Positions 1 to 7,491 of a stretch of 54,580 nt of DNA are shown here, one piece after another; positions within the stretch are counted from its first letter, which is position 1; every line of letters starts with the position of its first letter. Source of the DNA: Pseudomonas agarici. Lineage in GTDB: Bacteria; Pseudomonadota; Gammaproteobacteria; Pseudomonadales; Pseudomonadaceae. The stretch covers positions 1 through 54,580 of the forward strand of contig NZ_FOAR01000032.1 in the NCBI RefSeq assembly GCF_900109755.1. The letters run 5' to 3'. The notes beneath the pieces are model-generated. The model worked only from the letters and a program-made list of their open reading frames with translations. It was not told the origin of the DNA and ran no database searches. Both the position numbers and the translations under genes were made by a program.

Positions 1-694
1 GCTCGTCAGGTGGTGCAACTGGTGGCCAACGACGAGCATCGTCACAACTTCTCGCTCACCCGTACCGACACTGATTTGTTTGTACCGGGCTGCCATTCCG
101 ATGTTGGCGGCGGTTACCTTGCCGTTGTCCACGGAAAACCTGTTGCTGAGCAAACCCGACAGCAGCTTCAGCCCGCCCCAGGAACCCAACGAACATAGCG
201 AGGCTTATCGCCGTACCCAGCAGCGCCTCGAACGTAGCCAAGACTACTGGCAGCATTACATCCCGCACGAGGGGTTGAGCATTGTCACCTGGGACACGGG
301 AACCCAACACCGGCGCCGCGATACCCCAGCACAAAAGCGGGTTTATGCGGCCATCGCGGGCGAACGTCAGGTGCGCGGCGAACTCTCCTTGGTGTACCTG
401 CGGATCATGCGTGAGCTGGGCGTGCGTGCCGGGGTGGCGTTTGATCCCGTTCCAGATACACCAGCCCTCGCCTTGCCTACCGAACTCCAGCCCATCGCCG
501 CCAAGTTGCAGGCCTATGCCTTACATGAGCCCTTCACTCTCCTGAACGCCGAGGATCTCGCGTTGTTGCGCCGCCATTACATTCATCTCTCGGCCCATTG
601 GAATGCCGCCAAAGGATGGAACAACAGCGACCTGGAGGGGGTGTTCATCAACCGTCCCGCCGAGGGTTATCAACGGGCGAAGTACCACCCATGA
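1..694 (+). pseudogene. DUF2235 (Tle1-like) T6SS phospholipase effector, 3' part, frameshifted
   Basis: This is the C-terminal part of a DUF2235 alpha/beta-hydrolase, the family that includes Tle1-type phospholipase effectors of type VI secretion. The gene enters from outside the window. Frame 1 is open from base 1 and reads FVPGCHSDVGGGYL, the conserved block carrying the predicted catalytic Asp. Directly after it the sensible protein (PLSTENLLLSKPDSS, then a long tail ending AKYHP) continues in frame 2. One extra base near 121 explains the switch: removing it gives GGGYLPLSTEN. The tail has YIHLSAHWN, which may hold the catalytic His. The nucleophile (GxSxG) lies upstream and cannot be seen. 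The stop overlaps the next gene's start (ATGA). A real frameshift would inactivate the effector; a base-calling error is the alternative. The family call is good; toxin status is inferred from family and context. Confidence 0.75.
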
Positions 695-1347
695 GTCCGC
701 TTAAGGGCTTGCTGCTGTGCGGCGTGATGGTGTGGTTGAGCGGCTGCGCCCATGGTACCGGGCGCTTGCCGTATGACGCGTGGTACCTGGGGTTGTTCGT
801 CCCCGATTATATGGAGGTGTGGATCGAAACTGCCGATGCGGTGGATATTCAAGACCGAGCCTACCGTCGCGCCATGAGCGGTGTGGCCTCAATCAACAGA
901 TCGAAAAACCTCAAGGACGATCCGCGTGGCTGGCCGAAGTTCCCAGGGGCCGGAAAGGGCAAGCTGGTCCTGGGGGCTGATTTACCAAGGCTGATTTATG
1001 TGCGCTGGCAATCGCTGGTGGAACCGCAGACTTATGAGGCCTATATCGTTATTCCCGAGACCACCCGGCAGGCCATGCTCAAGGGCGAGAAAACCTACTG
1101 CGCATTTGACGGTAAATGGATCACGGATTATCGGAACATGCTGACGGTCGGCCTGGCCCCTGGGGGCATCGCCAGGGTCTGGCTTGGGGGCGCATGCCTG
1201 AAACCCATCAACGTGGCACGGGTGCAGGGCTGGGTGGTGAAAGTGGGGCCTTCGGGCGGTAAAAATGATGGCCGGTACGCATTGCCTCTGAAGCCAGCCG
1301 CCAAGGAATACATCGAGAAATACGGAATTCCCTATGGTTCGTGGTGA
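691..1347 (+). CDS. DUF2931-like lipoprotein, probable T6SS immunity protein
   Basis: This is a predicted lipoprotein of 218 residues. The N-terminus is a short signal peptide ending in the lipobox LSGC, with the lipidated Cys at residue 19 followed by AHG, so it should be anchored in the envelope facing the periplasm. The rest is soluble, Trp/Tyr-rich and ends IPYGSW; it resembles the DUF2931 family, which is common next to DUF2235 lipases. The ATG at 691 overlaps the stop of the lipase gene, so the two are probably translated together. For Tle-type phospholipases the cognate immunity proteins are typically periplasmic lipoproteins, which fits this position. The immunity role is inferred from context; the lipoprotein call is directly supported. 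Confidence 0.7.
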   Translation: MSPLKGLLLCGVMVWLSGCAHGTGRLPYDAWYLGLFVPDYMEVWIETADAVDIQDRAYRRAMSGVASINRSKNLKDDPRGWPKFPGAGKGKLVLGADLPRLIYVRWQSLVEPQTYEAYIVIPETTRQAMLKGEKTYCAFDGKWITDYRNMLTVGLAPGGIARVWLGGACLKPINVARVQGWVVKVGPSGGKNDGRYALPLKPAAKEYIEKYGIPYGSW

Positions 1348-1390
1348 TACCGAAGCCACCTGAGACATAAAGACCCGGCATCGGCTCTGC

Positions 1391-1473
1391 GATGCCCCGG
1401 CGGAAAAGCGTGTTTATGCCGCCTCGCGGTTGAGCGTCAAATGCGCGGCGAACTGTCCTGGGTGTGCCTGCGG
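1391..1473 (+). pseudogene. Decayed fragment of a second DUF2235 lipase gene
   Basis: These 83 bases match 320-403 in the upstream lipase gene with scattered substitutions and one single-base gap. The first part translates as DAPAEKRVYAA against DTPAQKRVYAA in the intact copy; after the gap the match continues in another frame (MRGELSWVCLR against VRGELSLVYLR). No start or flanking coding sequence remains. It looks like what is left after a tandem copy of the effector gene was deleted. The rest of 1348-1505 shows nothing I can recognise. Confidence 0.65.
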
Positions 1474-1505
1474 ACCTTTTGTCAGCGCTCTCCTTCACAA
1501 CCTTC

Positions 1506-1540
1506 TTGACTCCCCACTCTCGCTCTCTATTATCAGACAA
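1506..1540 (+). promoter_or_regulatory. Promoter and operator of the FadR-type regulator gene
   Basis: TTGACT (1506-1511), a 16-base spacer and TATTAT (1528-1533) make a good sigma-70 promoter. TTATCAGACAA (1530-1540) overlaps the -10 element. Its reverse complement TTGTCTGATAA differs by one base from the perfect palindrome TTGTCTGACAA found before the next gene. This is the arrangement expected for autorepression by the GntR protein encoded directly downstream. Confidence 0.55.
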
Positions 1541-1562
1541 CCTGACTAATAGATCTCACTCA

Positions 1563-2282
1563 ATGCTCGTCCTTCAACGTTCCGAATCCCTGGTTCAACG
1601 CACTGTCTCGGCCATCCGTGCTGAAATCGACTCTGGCCGGTTCGCCGCCTCTACGCGGATGCCAACCGAGCATGAGCTCGCCGAGCAGCTCCAGGTCAGT
1701 CGCTCGGTCATTCGCGAAGCCGTTTCTCAATTGAAAGCCGACGGTGTACTCACTACCCGGCGCGGTTTGGGCTCGTATGTCTCCGAACATCCTGAAGGTA
1801 AGGTCTTTCGGTTTCCGGGCGAGGCGGACGGTGTACTGGACCTCGGTCGGTTGTTTGAGATGAGAGTCTGGCTGGAAACACAAGCGGCAGCCGCAGCAGC
1901 GCAACGGCGTACCGTTGCCGATTTGAAGTGTCTCGGCAATGCCTTGTCGACAATGCAGTCCAAGAGCGCGGAGCTAAATGCAGCGGCGGCAGCGGACGTG
2001 GCGTTTCACCGGGGGATTGTCGCGGCGACGCAAAATACCTATTTCGTGGCGTTTCATGATTTTCTGCGCGGGCAACTGGCCGCCGCCCGACGTGCCGCCT
2101 GGGCGAATTCGGCGACCAAGCCCAGCGGTCCGAGCGACGCACATCTTGAGCACCAGGCGATTTTCGAGGCGATCAAGGCACGCGATAGCGTTGCCGCCGC
2201 TGAATGCTCGGAACGCCATTTGATCGCGGCAGCGGCTCGGCTTCGGATCTCGATTGATATGCCATCGCTGAAACCACGATAG
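1563..2282 (+). CDS. GntR/FadR-family (FCD) transcriptional regulator, LhgR-like
   Basis: This is a DNA-binding regulator of 239 residues. The N-terminal winged helix-turn-helix (about residues 8-75) has the GntR signatures MPTEHELAEQLQVSRSVIREA and RRGLGSYV. The C-terminal FCD ligand-binding domain (about 95-225) carries the metal/ligand His pattern (AFHRGIV, HLEHQAIF, ERHLIAAA). I chose the ATG at 1563 because it follows the promoter and operator at 1506-1540 and begins the conserved domain. It lies upstream of the L-2-hydroxyglutarate oxidase gene in the same direction, and both promoters carry nearly identical TTGTCTGAYAA sites, so it probably represses both and responds to a hydroxy acid. 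In other pseudomonads a GntR protein called LhgR controls lhgO; whether this is its orthologue is inference. Confidence 0.85.
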   Translation: MLVLQRSESLVQRTVSAIRAEIDSGRFAASTRMPTEHELAEQLQVSRSVIREAVSQLKADGVLTTRRGLGSYVSEHPEGKVFRFPGEADGVLDLGRLFEMRVWLETQAAAAAAQRRTVADLKCLGNALSTMQSKSAELNAAAAADVAFHRGIVAATQNTYFVAFHDFLRGQLAAARRAAWANSATKPSGPSDAHLEHQAIFEAIKARDSVAAAECSERHLIAAAARLRISIDMPSLKPR

Positions 2283-2326
2283 CGGCTGCAAATCGGCGCT
2301 TTTATCGCAGCGTTGTTTAAGCTAGC

Positions 2327-2346
2327 TTGTCTGACAACCTGATAAT
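2327..2346 (+). promoter_or_regulatory. Operator and -10 element before the hydroxyglutarate oxidase gene
   Basis: TTGTCTGACAA (2327-2337) is a perfect palindrome around a central T. It stands directly before GATAAT (2341-2346), a plausible -10 hexamer about 55 bases upstream of the ATG; I see only a weak -35. The same motif with one change lies over the -10 of the regulator gene, so one regulator probably controls both. Confidence 0.5.
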
Positions 2347-2403
2347 ATGACCTTTTCAGAACACTAGGCCCATCTGACCCGGTTCACTACGTGAGAGACC
2401 TCT

Positions 2404-3597
2404 ATGAAGTATGACTTTTGCATCATTGGTGGCGGCATCGTCGGAATGTCTACGGCGCTGGAATTGACACGTCGCCGGCCTGGCGCATCGATCATCCTAC
2501 TGGAGAAAGAAACCTCGCTCGCACGGCATCAGACGGGGCATAACAGTGGTGTGATTCACGCCGGGGTATATTACGCGCCGGGCAGTCTCAAGGCAGATCT
2601 ATGCCGCCGTGGCGCGCAGGCGACGAAGGATTTCTGCACCGAACATGGCATCGCTTTCGATGTGTGCGGAAAGCTGGTGGTGGCCACCAACACGCTGGAA
2701 ATGACGCGGATGGAAGCGTTGCACGAACGCGCGCAATTGAATGGCCTGACACCGCAACGGATCGACGGTCAGGATCTTTCTGCACTGGAACCTAATATCG
2801 TCGGTATCGGTGCATTGCTGATCGACAGTACCGGCATCGTTGACTACAAGGCCATTTGCAACGTGATGGCACGGTTGATCGAGGCAGCGGGTGGCGAGAT
2901 CCGAATGGGGATCAAGGTCAATTCGATTGTCGAGCGCGGCGATGAGGTGCAGATCGGTTCGACCGAACAACAATGGCAGGCCAAACAGTTGGTCGTCTGC
3001 GCCGGATTGCAGTCCGATCGCCTGGCGAAGATGGCGGGGCTGCGCATCGATCATCAGATCGTGCCCTTTCGTGGCGAGTACTACCGCCTGCCACCGTCGA
3101 AAAATGAAGTGGTGAAACATCTGATTTATCCGGTGCCGGACCCGCAATTGCCGTTCCTTGGCGTACACCTGACGCGCATGATCGATGGCAGCGTCACCGT
3201 GGGTCCTAACGCCGTGCTGGGCTTCGCGCGCGAGGGTTATCCGAAAGCATCGGTCAACCTGGCCGACATCATCGAATTCCTACGTTTCCCCGGTTTTTGG
3301 AAGGTCATGCGCGAAAACCTGTCATCAGGCATGACGGAGATGAAGAACTCGCTGTGGAAACGGGGTTATCTGGAGCAGTGCAGAAAATACTGTCCCGAGC
3401 TGAGTGTCGAGGACCTGCAGCCTTACGAAGCCGGTATCCGTGCCCAGGCAGTCATGCGCGACGGTACCTTGGTGCACGACTTCTTGTTTGTCGACACCCC
3501 GCGCATGTTGCATGTGTGCAATGCGCCCTCACCGGCCGCCACTTGCGCGATTCCAATCGGTGAGATGATTGCCGATAGGCTGCTAAACAACGCTTGA
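2404..3597 (+). CDS. lhgO: L-2-hydroxyglutarate oxidase/dehydrogenase (FAD-dependent)
   Basis: This enzyme oxidises L-2-hydroxyglutarate to 2-oxoglutarate, feeding electrons through FAD to the respiratory chain in characterised members. The 397-residue length is typical. The N-terminus has the Rossmann FAD motif GGGIVG (residues 9-14). RHQTGHNSGVIHAGVYY, GSLKA and the C-terminal YEAGIRAQAV are hallmarks of the LhgO/L2HGDH branch of the DAO superfamily. It follows a FadR-type regulator with a shared operator and converges on a lactonase gene. In other pseudomonads lhgO is tied to glutarate hydroxylation by csiD; no csiD is seen here, so the gene may serve L-2-hydroxyglutarate from another source or a related hydroxy acid. 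The family call is strong. Confidence 0.9.
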   Translation: MKYDFCIIGGGIVGMSTALELTRRRPGASIILLEKETSLARHQTGHNSGVIHAGVYYAPGSLKADLCRRGAQATKDFCTEHGIAFDVCGKLVVATNTLEMTRMEALHERAQLNGLTPQRIDGQDLSALEPNIVGIGALLIDSTGIVDYKAICNVMARLIEAAGGEIRMGIKVNSIVERGDEVQIGSTEQQWQAKQLVVCAGLQSDRLAKMAGLRIDHQIVPFRGEYYRLPPSKNEVVKHLIYPVPDPQLPFLGVHLTRMIDGSVTVGPNAVLGFAREGYPKASVNLADIIEFLRFPGFWKVMRENLSSGMTEMKNSLWKRGYLEQCRKYCPELSVEDLQPYEAGIRAQAVMRDGTLVHDFLFVDTPRMLHVCNAPSPAATCAIPIGEMIADRLLNNA

Positions 3598-3615
3598 TCC
3601 GCGAAGATTTAAAGC

Positions 3616-3640
3616 GGCATAACCAGTCACTGGTTATGCC
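3616..3640. terminator. Palindrome between convergent genes, likely bidirectional terminator
   Basis: GGCATAACCAGT and ACTGGTTATGCC form a perfect 12-bp stem around a single base. It lies in the 62-bp gap between the converging oxidase and lactonase genes. There is no T-run after the stem, so terminator function is inferred from position. Confidence 0.5.
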
Positions 3641-3659
3641 GGCCATCAAGTCCGTGCGA

Positions 3660-4565
3660 TCAACCGCGGTTCCAGGGCACGGTGAGCACTGAACCACTCT
3701 GCGCCTCGGTGATATAAAGCAGGCGCGTGCCATCGGCGGCGGCGGCACCGAGCGCGACATTGGTAGTCTGCGCACCCACCGTGCTTTCGATGGTGTGCGT
3801 CAGTTCCCCCAGTCGCGAATAAACGAAGACGCAACCCAAGCCGACATGCGCGACGAACAGGTTGTGCGCCTCGTCCATGCACATGCCATCCGGACCGCCG
3901 GGACCGAATTGCGAGCAGAACACGCCGACTTTCGACACTCCGCCATCGGCCATCAACGGCACGCGCCAGACCGCATTGGCCCGCGTCGCCGACACGAACA
4001 AGGCGGTCTCGTCAGGTGTCAGGACAATGCCATTCGGACTCGGGACATTGGACAGCAGGCAATCCAGCCGGCCTTCGACCGACAACCGGAATACCCGTCC
4101 GCTCGGGTCGTGCATGCCGGTTTGGCCTTGATCGGTGAAATAGACGTCACCGCGAGCCGAAACACACAGGTCGTTGATGCCTTTAAAGCTCTCCGAATAG
4201 CGACCGATCAACACCGGCTCGACTGTCCCTGTATCCACATTCAGGCTCAACAGGCCCAGCTTGTAGTCGCAGATCAGCATCCGACCGTCAGGCGCAAAAG
4301 CCATTCCATTGGGCCAACCGTCATACTCGACGGCGCAGGTCCAGTCGCCTGCGGGTGAGATGCGAAAAATCCGCCCGTGGGGAATGTCCGTCACATATAG
4401 ATTGCCGGCAGCATCGAACACCGGCCCTTCCAGAAATGAGTGCAGCTGCGCCCCACCCGCATTTGCGTTGGCCCATGCACTGGGTGTGTGCAAGCGCAGG
4501 GATTGCGACACAGAGAACGCGACAGCGCCATGGAGTCGTATCGGTGGCGCAAAGGAAAGATTCAT
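3660..4565 (-). CDS. SMP-30/gluconolactonase-family lactone hydrolase
   Basis: This is a six-bladed beta-propeller of the SMP-30/gluconolaconase/LRE family, whose members use one divalent metal to open sugar-acid or other lactones. Of 301 residues, likely metal ligands are E46 (FLEGPVFD), the Asn in SPNGIVLTPDE and the Asp in GPDGMCMDE; repeated blades such as GNLYVTDIPHG and GDVYFTDQG are visible. I placed the start at 4565, not the in-frame ATG at 4592, because AGAGGGG sits six bases before it and it leaves a clean 23-bp gap to the upstream crotonase gene, with which it should be co-transcribed. With a CoA-transferase and an organic-acid transporter nearby, its substrate may be a lactone form of the acid degraded here. 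Confidence 0.85.
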   Translation of the reverse strand: MNLSFAPPIRLHGAVAFSVSQSLRLHTPSAWANANAGGAQLHSFLEGPVFDAAGNLYVTDIPHGRIFRISPAGDWTCAVEYDGWPNGMAFAPDGRMLICDYKLGLLSLNVDTGTVEPVLIGRYSESFKGINDLCVSARGDVYFTDQGQTGMHDPSGRVFRLSVEGRLDCLLSNVPSPNGIVLTPDETALFVSATRANAVWRVPLMADGGVSKVGVFCSQFGPGGPDGMCMDEAHNLFVAHVGLGCVFVYSRLGELTHTIESTVGAQTTNVALGAAAADGTRLLYITEAQSGSVLTVPWNRG

Positions 4566-4588
4566 GGATACCCCTCTGAAGACTCGAC

Positions 4589-5377
4589 TCAATGACCGGA
4601 AAAGTTCGCCGGGCGTTTCTCATGCCAGGCGGCCTGGCCTTCTTTCAAGTCATTGGAGCGCAGTAAGCGGGCTTCGCAGCGCTTGAAATCGTCGAGATCG
4701 AAGTCGCCTCGGGCAAGGGCATTGATTGCACGCTTGGTTTCTTTCAGGGCCAGCGGCGCCAGGCTACTGACACAGTTTGCTAGCGCTGTGACATGCGCAT
4801 CCAGGGCGTCGGCATCGACCAGGTCGGTGAGGAAGCCAATGCGCAACATTTCTTCGGCATAAACCTTTTCGGCGAGCAGGAACAGTTGCTTGGTCCGGTC
4901 GACACCTAACCGCGATACAAAGCGCTTGATCCCAGACGGGTAATAGAGAAGCCCGAGTGCCGCCGCCGGCATGAACATCTCGCTGGCGGCCACACCCACA
5001 CGGAAATCGCAGGCCAGCGCCAGGTCGATGGAGCCACCATAAACACCGCCATGCAGCCGGGCAATAGTCACCTGCGGCAAGCGCTCAAGGGCCTCGATCA
5101 CCGGCTCGAAGGGATTTTCGATGATCCCGTCAGGCTGGCTAAGCGCGATGTTCTGGATGCTGCTGATGTCGTATCCGGAACTGAAATAGCGCCCTTCTGA
5201 CTGCAACACTACCGCCCGTACAGCGCTGTTGGCGGACAAGTGCGTAAAATGGCCCAGCAATACGGCCAGATCGTCATGCTCAATGCGGTTCGCCTGTTTC
5301 GGACGCTGCAGCGTGATTCGAGCAATTGATCGATCGATGGTGAGGATCGGCGGCAGAGCTAGATCGGCAAGGTTCAT
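4589..5377 (-). CDS. Enoyl-CoA hydratase/isomerase-family (crotonase) protein lacking the standard catalytic Glu pair
   Basis: This crotonase-fold enzyme has 262 residues from the ATG at 5377 (MNLADLALPP). The CoA and oxyanion-hole segments are clear: EGRYFSSGYDISSI (about 61-74) and HGGVYGGSIDLALACD (about 109-124). At the two general acid/base positions of true enoyl-CoA hydratases (Glu144 and Glu164 in the rat enzyme) it has D118 and A138, so plain hydration is unlikely; isomerase, decarboxylase or hydrolase chemistry is possible. An upstream ATG at 5482 would add 35 residues but would run across the divergent gene's start, so I reject it. It is the first gene of a minus-strand pair with the lactonase and is divergent from the GntR/CoA-transferase genes, implying one pathway. 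Confidence 0.8.
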   Translation of the reverse strand: MNLADLALPPILTIDRSIARITLQRPKQANRIEHDDLAVLLGHFTHLSANSAVRAVVLQSEGRYFSSGYDISSIQNIALSQPDGIIENPFEPVIEALERLPQVTIARLHGGVYGGSIDLALACDFRVGVAASEMFMPAAALGLLYYPSGIKRFVSRLGVDRTKQLFLLAEKVYAEEMLRIGFLTDLVDADALDAHVTALANCVSSLAPLALKETKRAINALARGDFDLDDFKRCEARLLRSNDLKEGQAAWHEKRPANFSGH

Positions 5378-5445
5378 AAAATTACCAATATGGTTGTTAT
5401 AATTACAGAATCCTAACGTATGATTACGGAAGAGGAAAGAAGTAC
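5378..5445. promoter_or_regulatory. Divergent promoter/operator region of the catabolic island
   Basis: This 68-bp AT-rich gap separates two divergent transcription units. It holds ACCAATATGGT (5384-5394; ACCA/TGGT arms) and TGTTATAATTACA (5395-5407; TGT/ACA ends, 10 of 13 positions symmetric). Both fit dyad sites of a GntR dimer, most simply the regulator encoded at 5446. A purine-rich GAGGAAAG ribosome binding site precedes the ATG at 5446. Confidence 0.5.
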
Positions 5446-6138
5446 ATGAGTGCAAGCAAGCTACATCCGAATTTCGCTTCAACGATTCGAGAAAAGATTG
5501 AGATTGAGATGAGCGAAGGTCGCTATCTGCCAGGTGACCTGCTCGACGAGAAAGCGCTCGCCGAACGCTATGGCGTCTCCCGCACTCCGGTTCGGGAAGC
5601 TATCCAGCAGTTGTTGGCGCAAGGCCTTGTGTACAAGGTCGCTCGTCAGGGGGCGTTCGTTTCGAAGCTGTCATCCAAAGAGCTGCTCGCCCTGGTCGAG
5701 ATGCTCTCTTATATGGAAGGCCTGTGCGCGATGTTGTCGGCGCGCCGTTCGCCCACCGAAACAGTGGCCGAACTGATGATGATGGTCGAAGCCTGCGAAC
5801 ACGCAGCACAACAAAATGATCGCGAAGCGTTCGCCACGGCTAACGCGGAGTTTCACAGGATTTTGTACGCCAGTACCCGCAACGCGCCATTAGCCCAGCA
5901 AGTGATGGCGTTGCGTCGGCGCTCTCAGTTGTACCGACGCAACATCTTTCACCAGCCAGGGCGCATGGCGAAATCGGCCGCCGAACACCGGCAAATCGTC
6001 GAGCTCATCGCGACCCAGGATGAGAACGGCGCCTTCCGGGCAGCCGTGGATCACATTGCCGTAGCGGGCCAGTCGTTTGCCGAATTTGTAATGACGCTTC
6101 CGGACGAGAGTCTCGCCGACTCCGACCGAACTACATGA
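5446..6138 (+). CDS. GntR-family (FCD) transcriptional regulator of the catabolic island
   Basis: This is a 230-residue GntR regulator. Residues about 10-75 form the winged helix (LPGDLLDEKALAERYGVSRTPVREA, then RQGAFV); the FCD effector-binding domain follows, with NAEFHRILY and AAEHRQIVELI carrying the conserved histidines. The start at 5446 has a GAGGAAAG ribosome binding site. It leads an apparent operon with a CoA-transferase gene 19 bp downstream and a transporter beyond, and is divergent from crotonase and lactonase genes, so it probably controls both arms through the dyads at 5384-5407. The effector is unknown; a CoA ester or the free organic acid is likely by analogy. Confidence 0.85.
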   Translation: MSASKLHPNFASTIREKIEIEMSEGRYLPGDLLDEKALAERYGVSRTPVREAIQQLLAQGLVYKVARQGAFVSKLSSKELLALVEMLSYMEGLCAMLSARRSPTETVAELMMMVEACEHAAQQNDREAFATANAEFHRILYASTRNAPLAQQVMALRRRSQLYRRNIFHQPGRMAKSAAEHRQIVELIATQDENGAFRAAVDHIAVAGQSFAEFVMTLPDESLADSDRTT

Positions 6139-6157
6139 CACCACCCGGAGATACCGC

Positions 6158-7333
6158 ATGGCGCTTTCAGCTTCCCTTGGGCACGGCCCGCTCAAAGATC
6201 TTATTGTTGTCGATCTGACCCGATTTCTGTCAGGGCCTTATTGCTCGCTGCTGCTATCGGATCTTGGCGCTCGTGTCATCAAGATCGAGAGCCCAGGCAA
6301 GGGAGATGAATCACGCACGGTGCCACCGATCCTGGGTAAGGATTCGCCGTATTTCATGTCGATCAACCGTGGCAAGGAATCGATTGCCCTGGACCTGAAG
6401 AACGACGACGACCGTGCCGTGCTGGCAACCATGCTGGAACAGGCAGACATCCTGATTGAGAATTTCCGCCCCGGCATCATGGACAAGCTGGGCTATTCGG
6501 CGCAGATGCTCGCTGAACGTTATCCGCGACTGGTATACGCCTCGATCTCAGGCTTTGGCCAGACCGGTCCATGGCGCAACCTGCCCGCCTACGACCTCGT
6601 GGTGCAGGCCCTGAGCGGCATGATGAGCATCAATGGCCAGGCCGACGGCCCGCCGACACGAGTCGGCACTTCAATCGGCGACCTCGGTGCCGGCGTCTAT
6701 GCTGCGCTGAGCGTGGTGTCGGCGATCAATGAACGCCATCGCACAGGGCTCGGCGGGCGGGTCGACATGTCCATGCTCGATTGCCAGGTCGCACTGCTTG
6801 AAAGTCATTTTATGCGCTACAGCGTGACCGGCGAAGTGCCAGGCCGCGTGGGCTCGCGCCATCCCCTGATCGTGCCCTTCGATGCTTATGCCTGCGCCGA
6901 CAGCTATATGGTGGTCTGCACCGTGGGCGACGGGCTCTATCGCCAACTGGTCGAGGCACTGGGTCGTCCGGACCTGATCGACGACGAGCGCTTTTGCACA
7001 CCCGCCAAGCGACTCGAAAACGAAGTCGCGATGAAGAACGAGTTCGAGACGCTGTTTCGCACCCAGCCACGCAGCCATTGGCTCAAGGTCATCGGCGATG
7101 CCGGGGTTCCTTGTGGGCCGATCAACACCATTGCCGACATCGCTACCAGCCCGCAACTCGAAGCCCGTGGATTGTTCGTCGATGTCACCAGCGACAGCGG
7201 CTATTCCTTCAAAGCGGTTCGCACTCCGGTGCGCCAACTCGCAAAAGAAGAAGCAGCACAAAGCCAGCGAGCGCCTTCGGTCGACGAACATGGTCCGGCG
7301 ATTCGCGCTGAGCTGCTAGCCGAAACACACTGA
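6158..7333 (+). CDS. CaiB/BaiF family (class III) CoA-transferase
   Basis: This is a 391-residue class III CoA-transferase (formyl-CoA transferase/CaiB/BaiF type), moving CoA between carboxylic acids via an aspartyl-CoA intermediate. The expected Asp is D146 in AYDLVVQALSG. Other signatures are VDLTRFLSGPYCSLLLSDLGARVIK near the N-terminus, ENFRPG (101-106), SISGFGQTGP and GVPCGPIN near the C-terminus. The ATG at 6158 follows a CCGGAG ribosome binding site 19 bp after the regulator gene. The neighbouring OFA transporter resembles oxalate/formate antiporters, but no oxalyl-CoA decarboxylase gene is present, so the substrate is probably another mono- or dicarboxylate. It presumably activates the imported acid for the divergent crotonase. 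Confidence 0.88.
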   Translation: MALSASLGHGPLKDLIVVDLTRFLSGPYCSLLLSDLGARVIKIESPGKGDESRTVPPILGKDSPYFMSINRGKESIALDLKNDDDRAVLATMLEQADILIENFRPGIMDKLGYSAQMLAERYPRLVYASISGFGQTGPWRNLPAYDLVVQALSGMMSINGQADGPPTRVGTSIGDLGAGVYAALSVVSAINERHRTGLGGRVDMSMLDCQVALLESHFMRYSVTGEVPGRVGSRHPLIVPFDAYACADSYMVVCTVGDGLYRQLVEALGRPDLIDDERFCTPAKRLENEVAMKNEFETLFRTQPRSHWLKVIGDAGVPCGPINTIADIATSPQLEARGLFVDVTSDSGYSFKAVRTPVRQLAKEEAAQSQRAPSVDEHGPAIRAELLAETH

Positions 7334-7491
7334 CGCTTCACTCCCCATCTACCTCAGACCCGTGTACGCCAAGGGAAGCCGGCGCCGTTCTGCTGTGCTC
7401 GACCATCAGCACCGGCCACGGCGGCGGCCACGGATAAAGGAAGTGGGCTCTACCGAACAGCTCTCAAATACAACAATAAAGAGGATAGAAA

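Noticed and set aside
2599..3168. Minus-strand frame opposite lhgO
   Set aside because: It has no recognisable motif and no ribosome binding site; lhgO is complete on the other strand.
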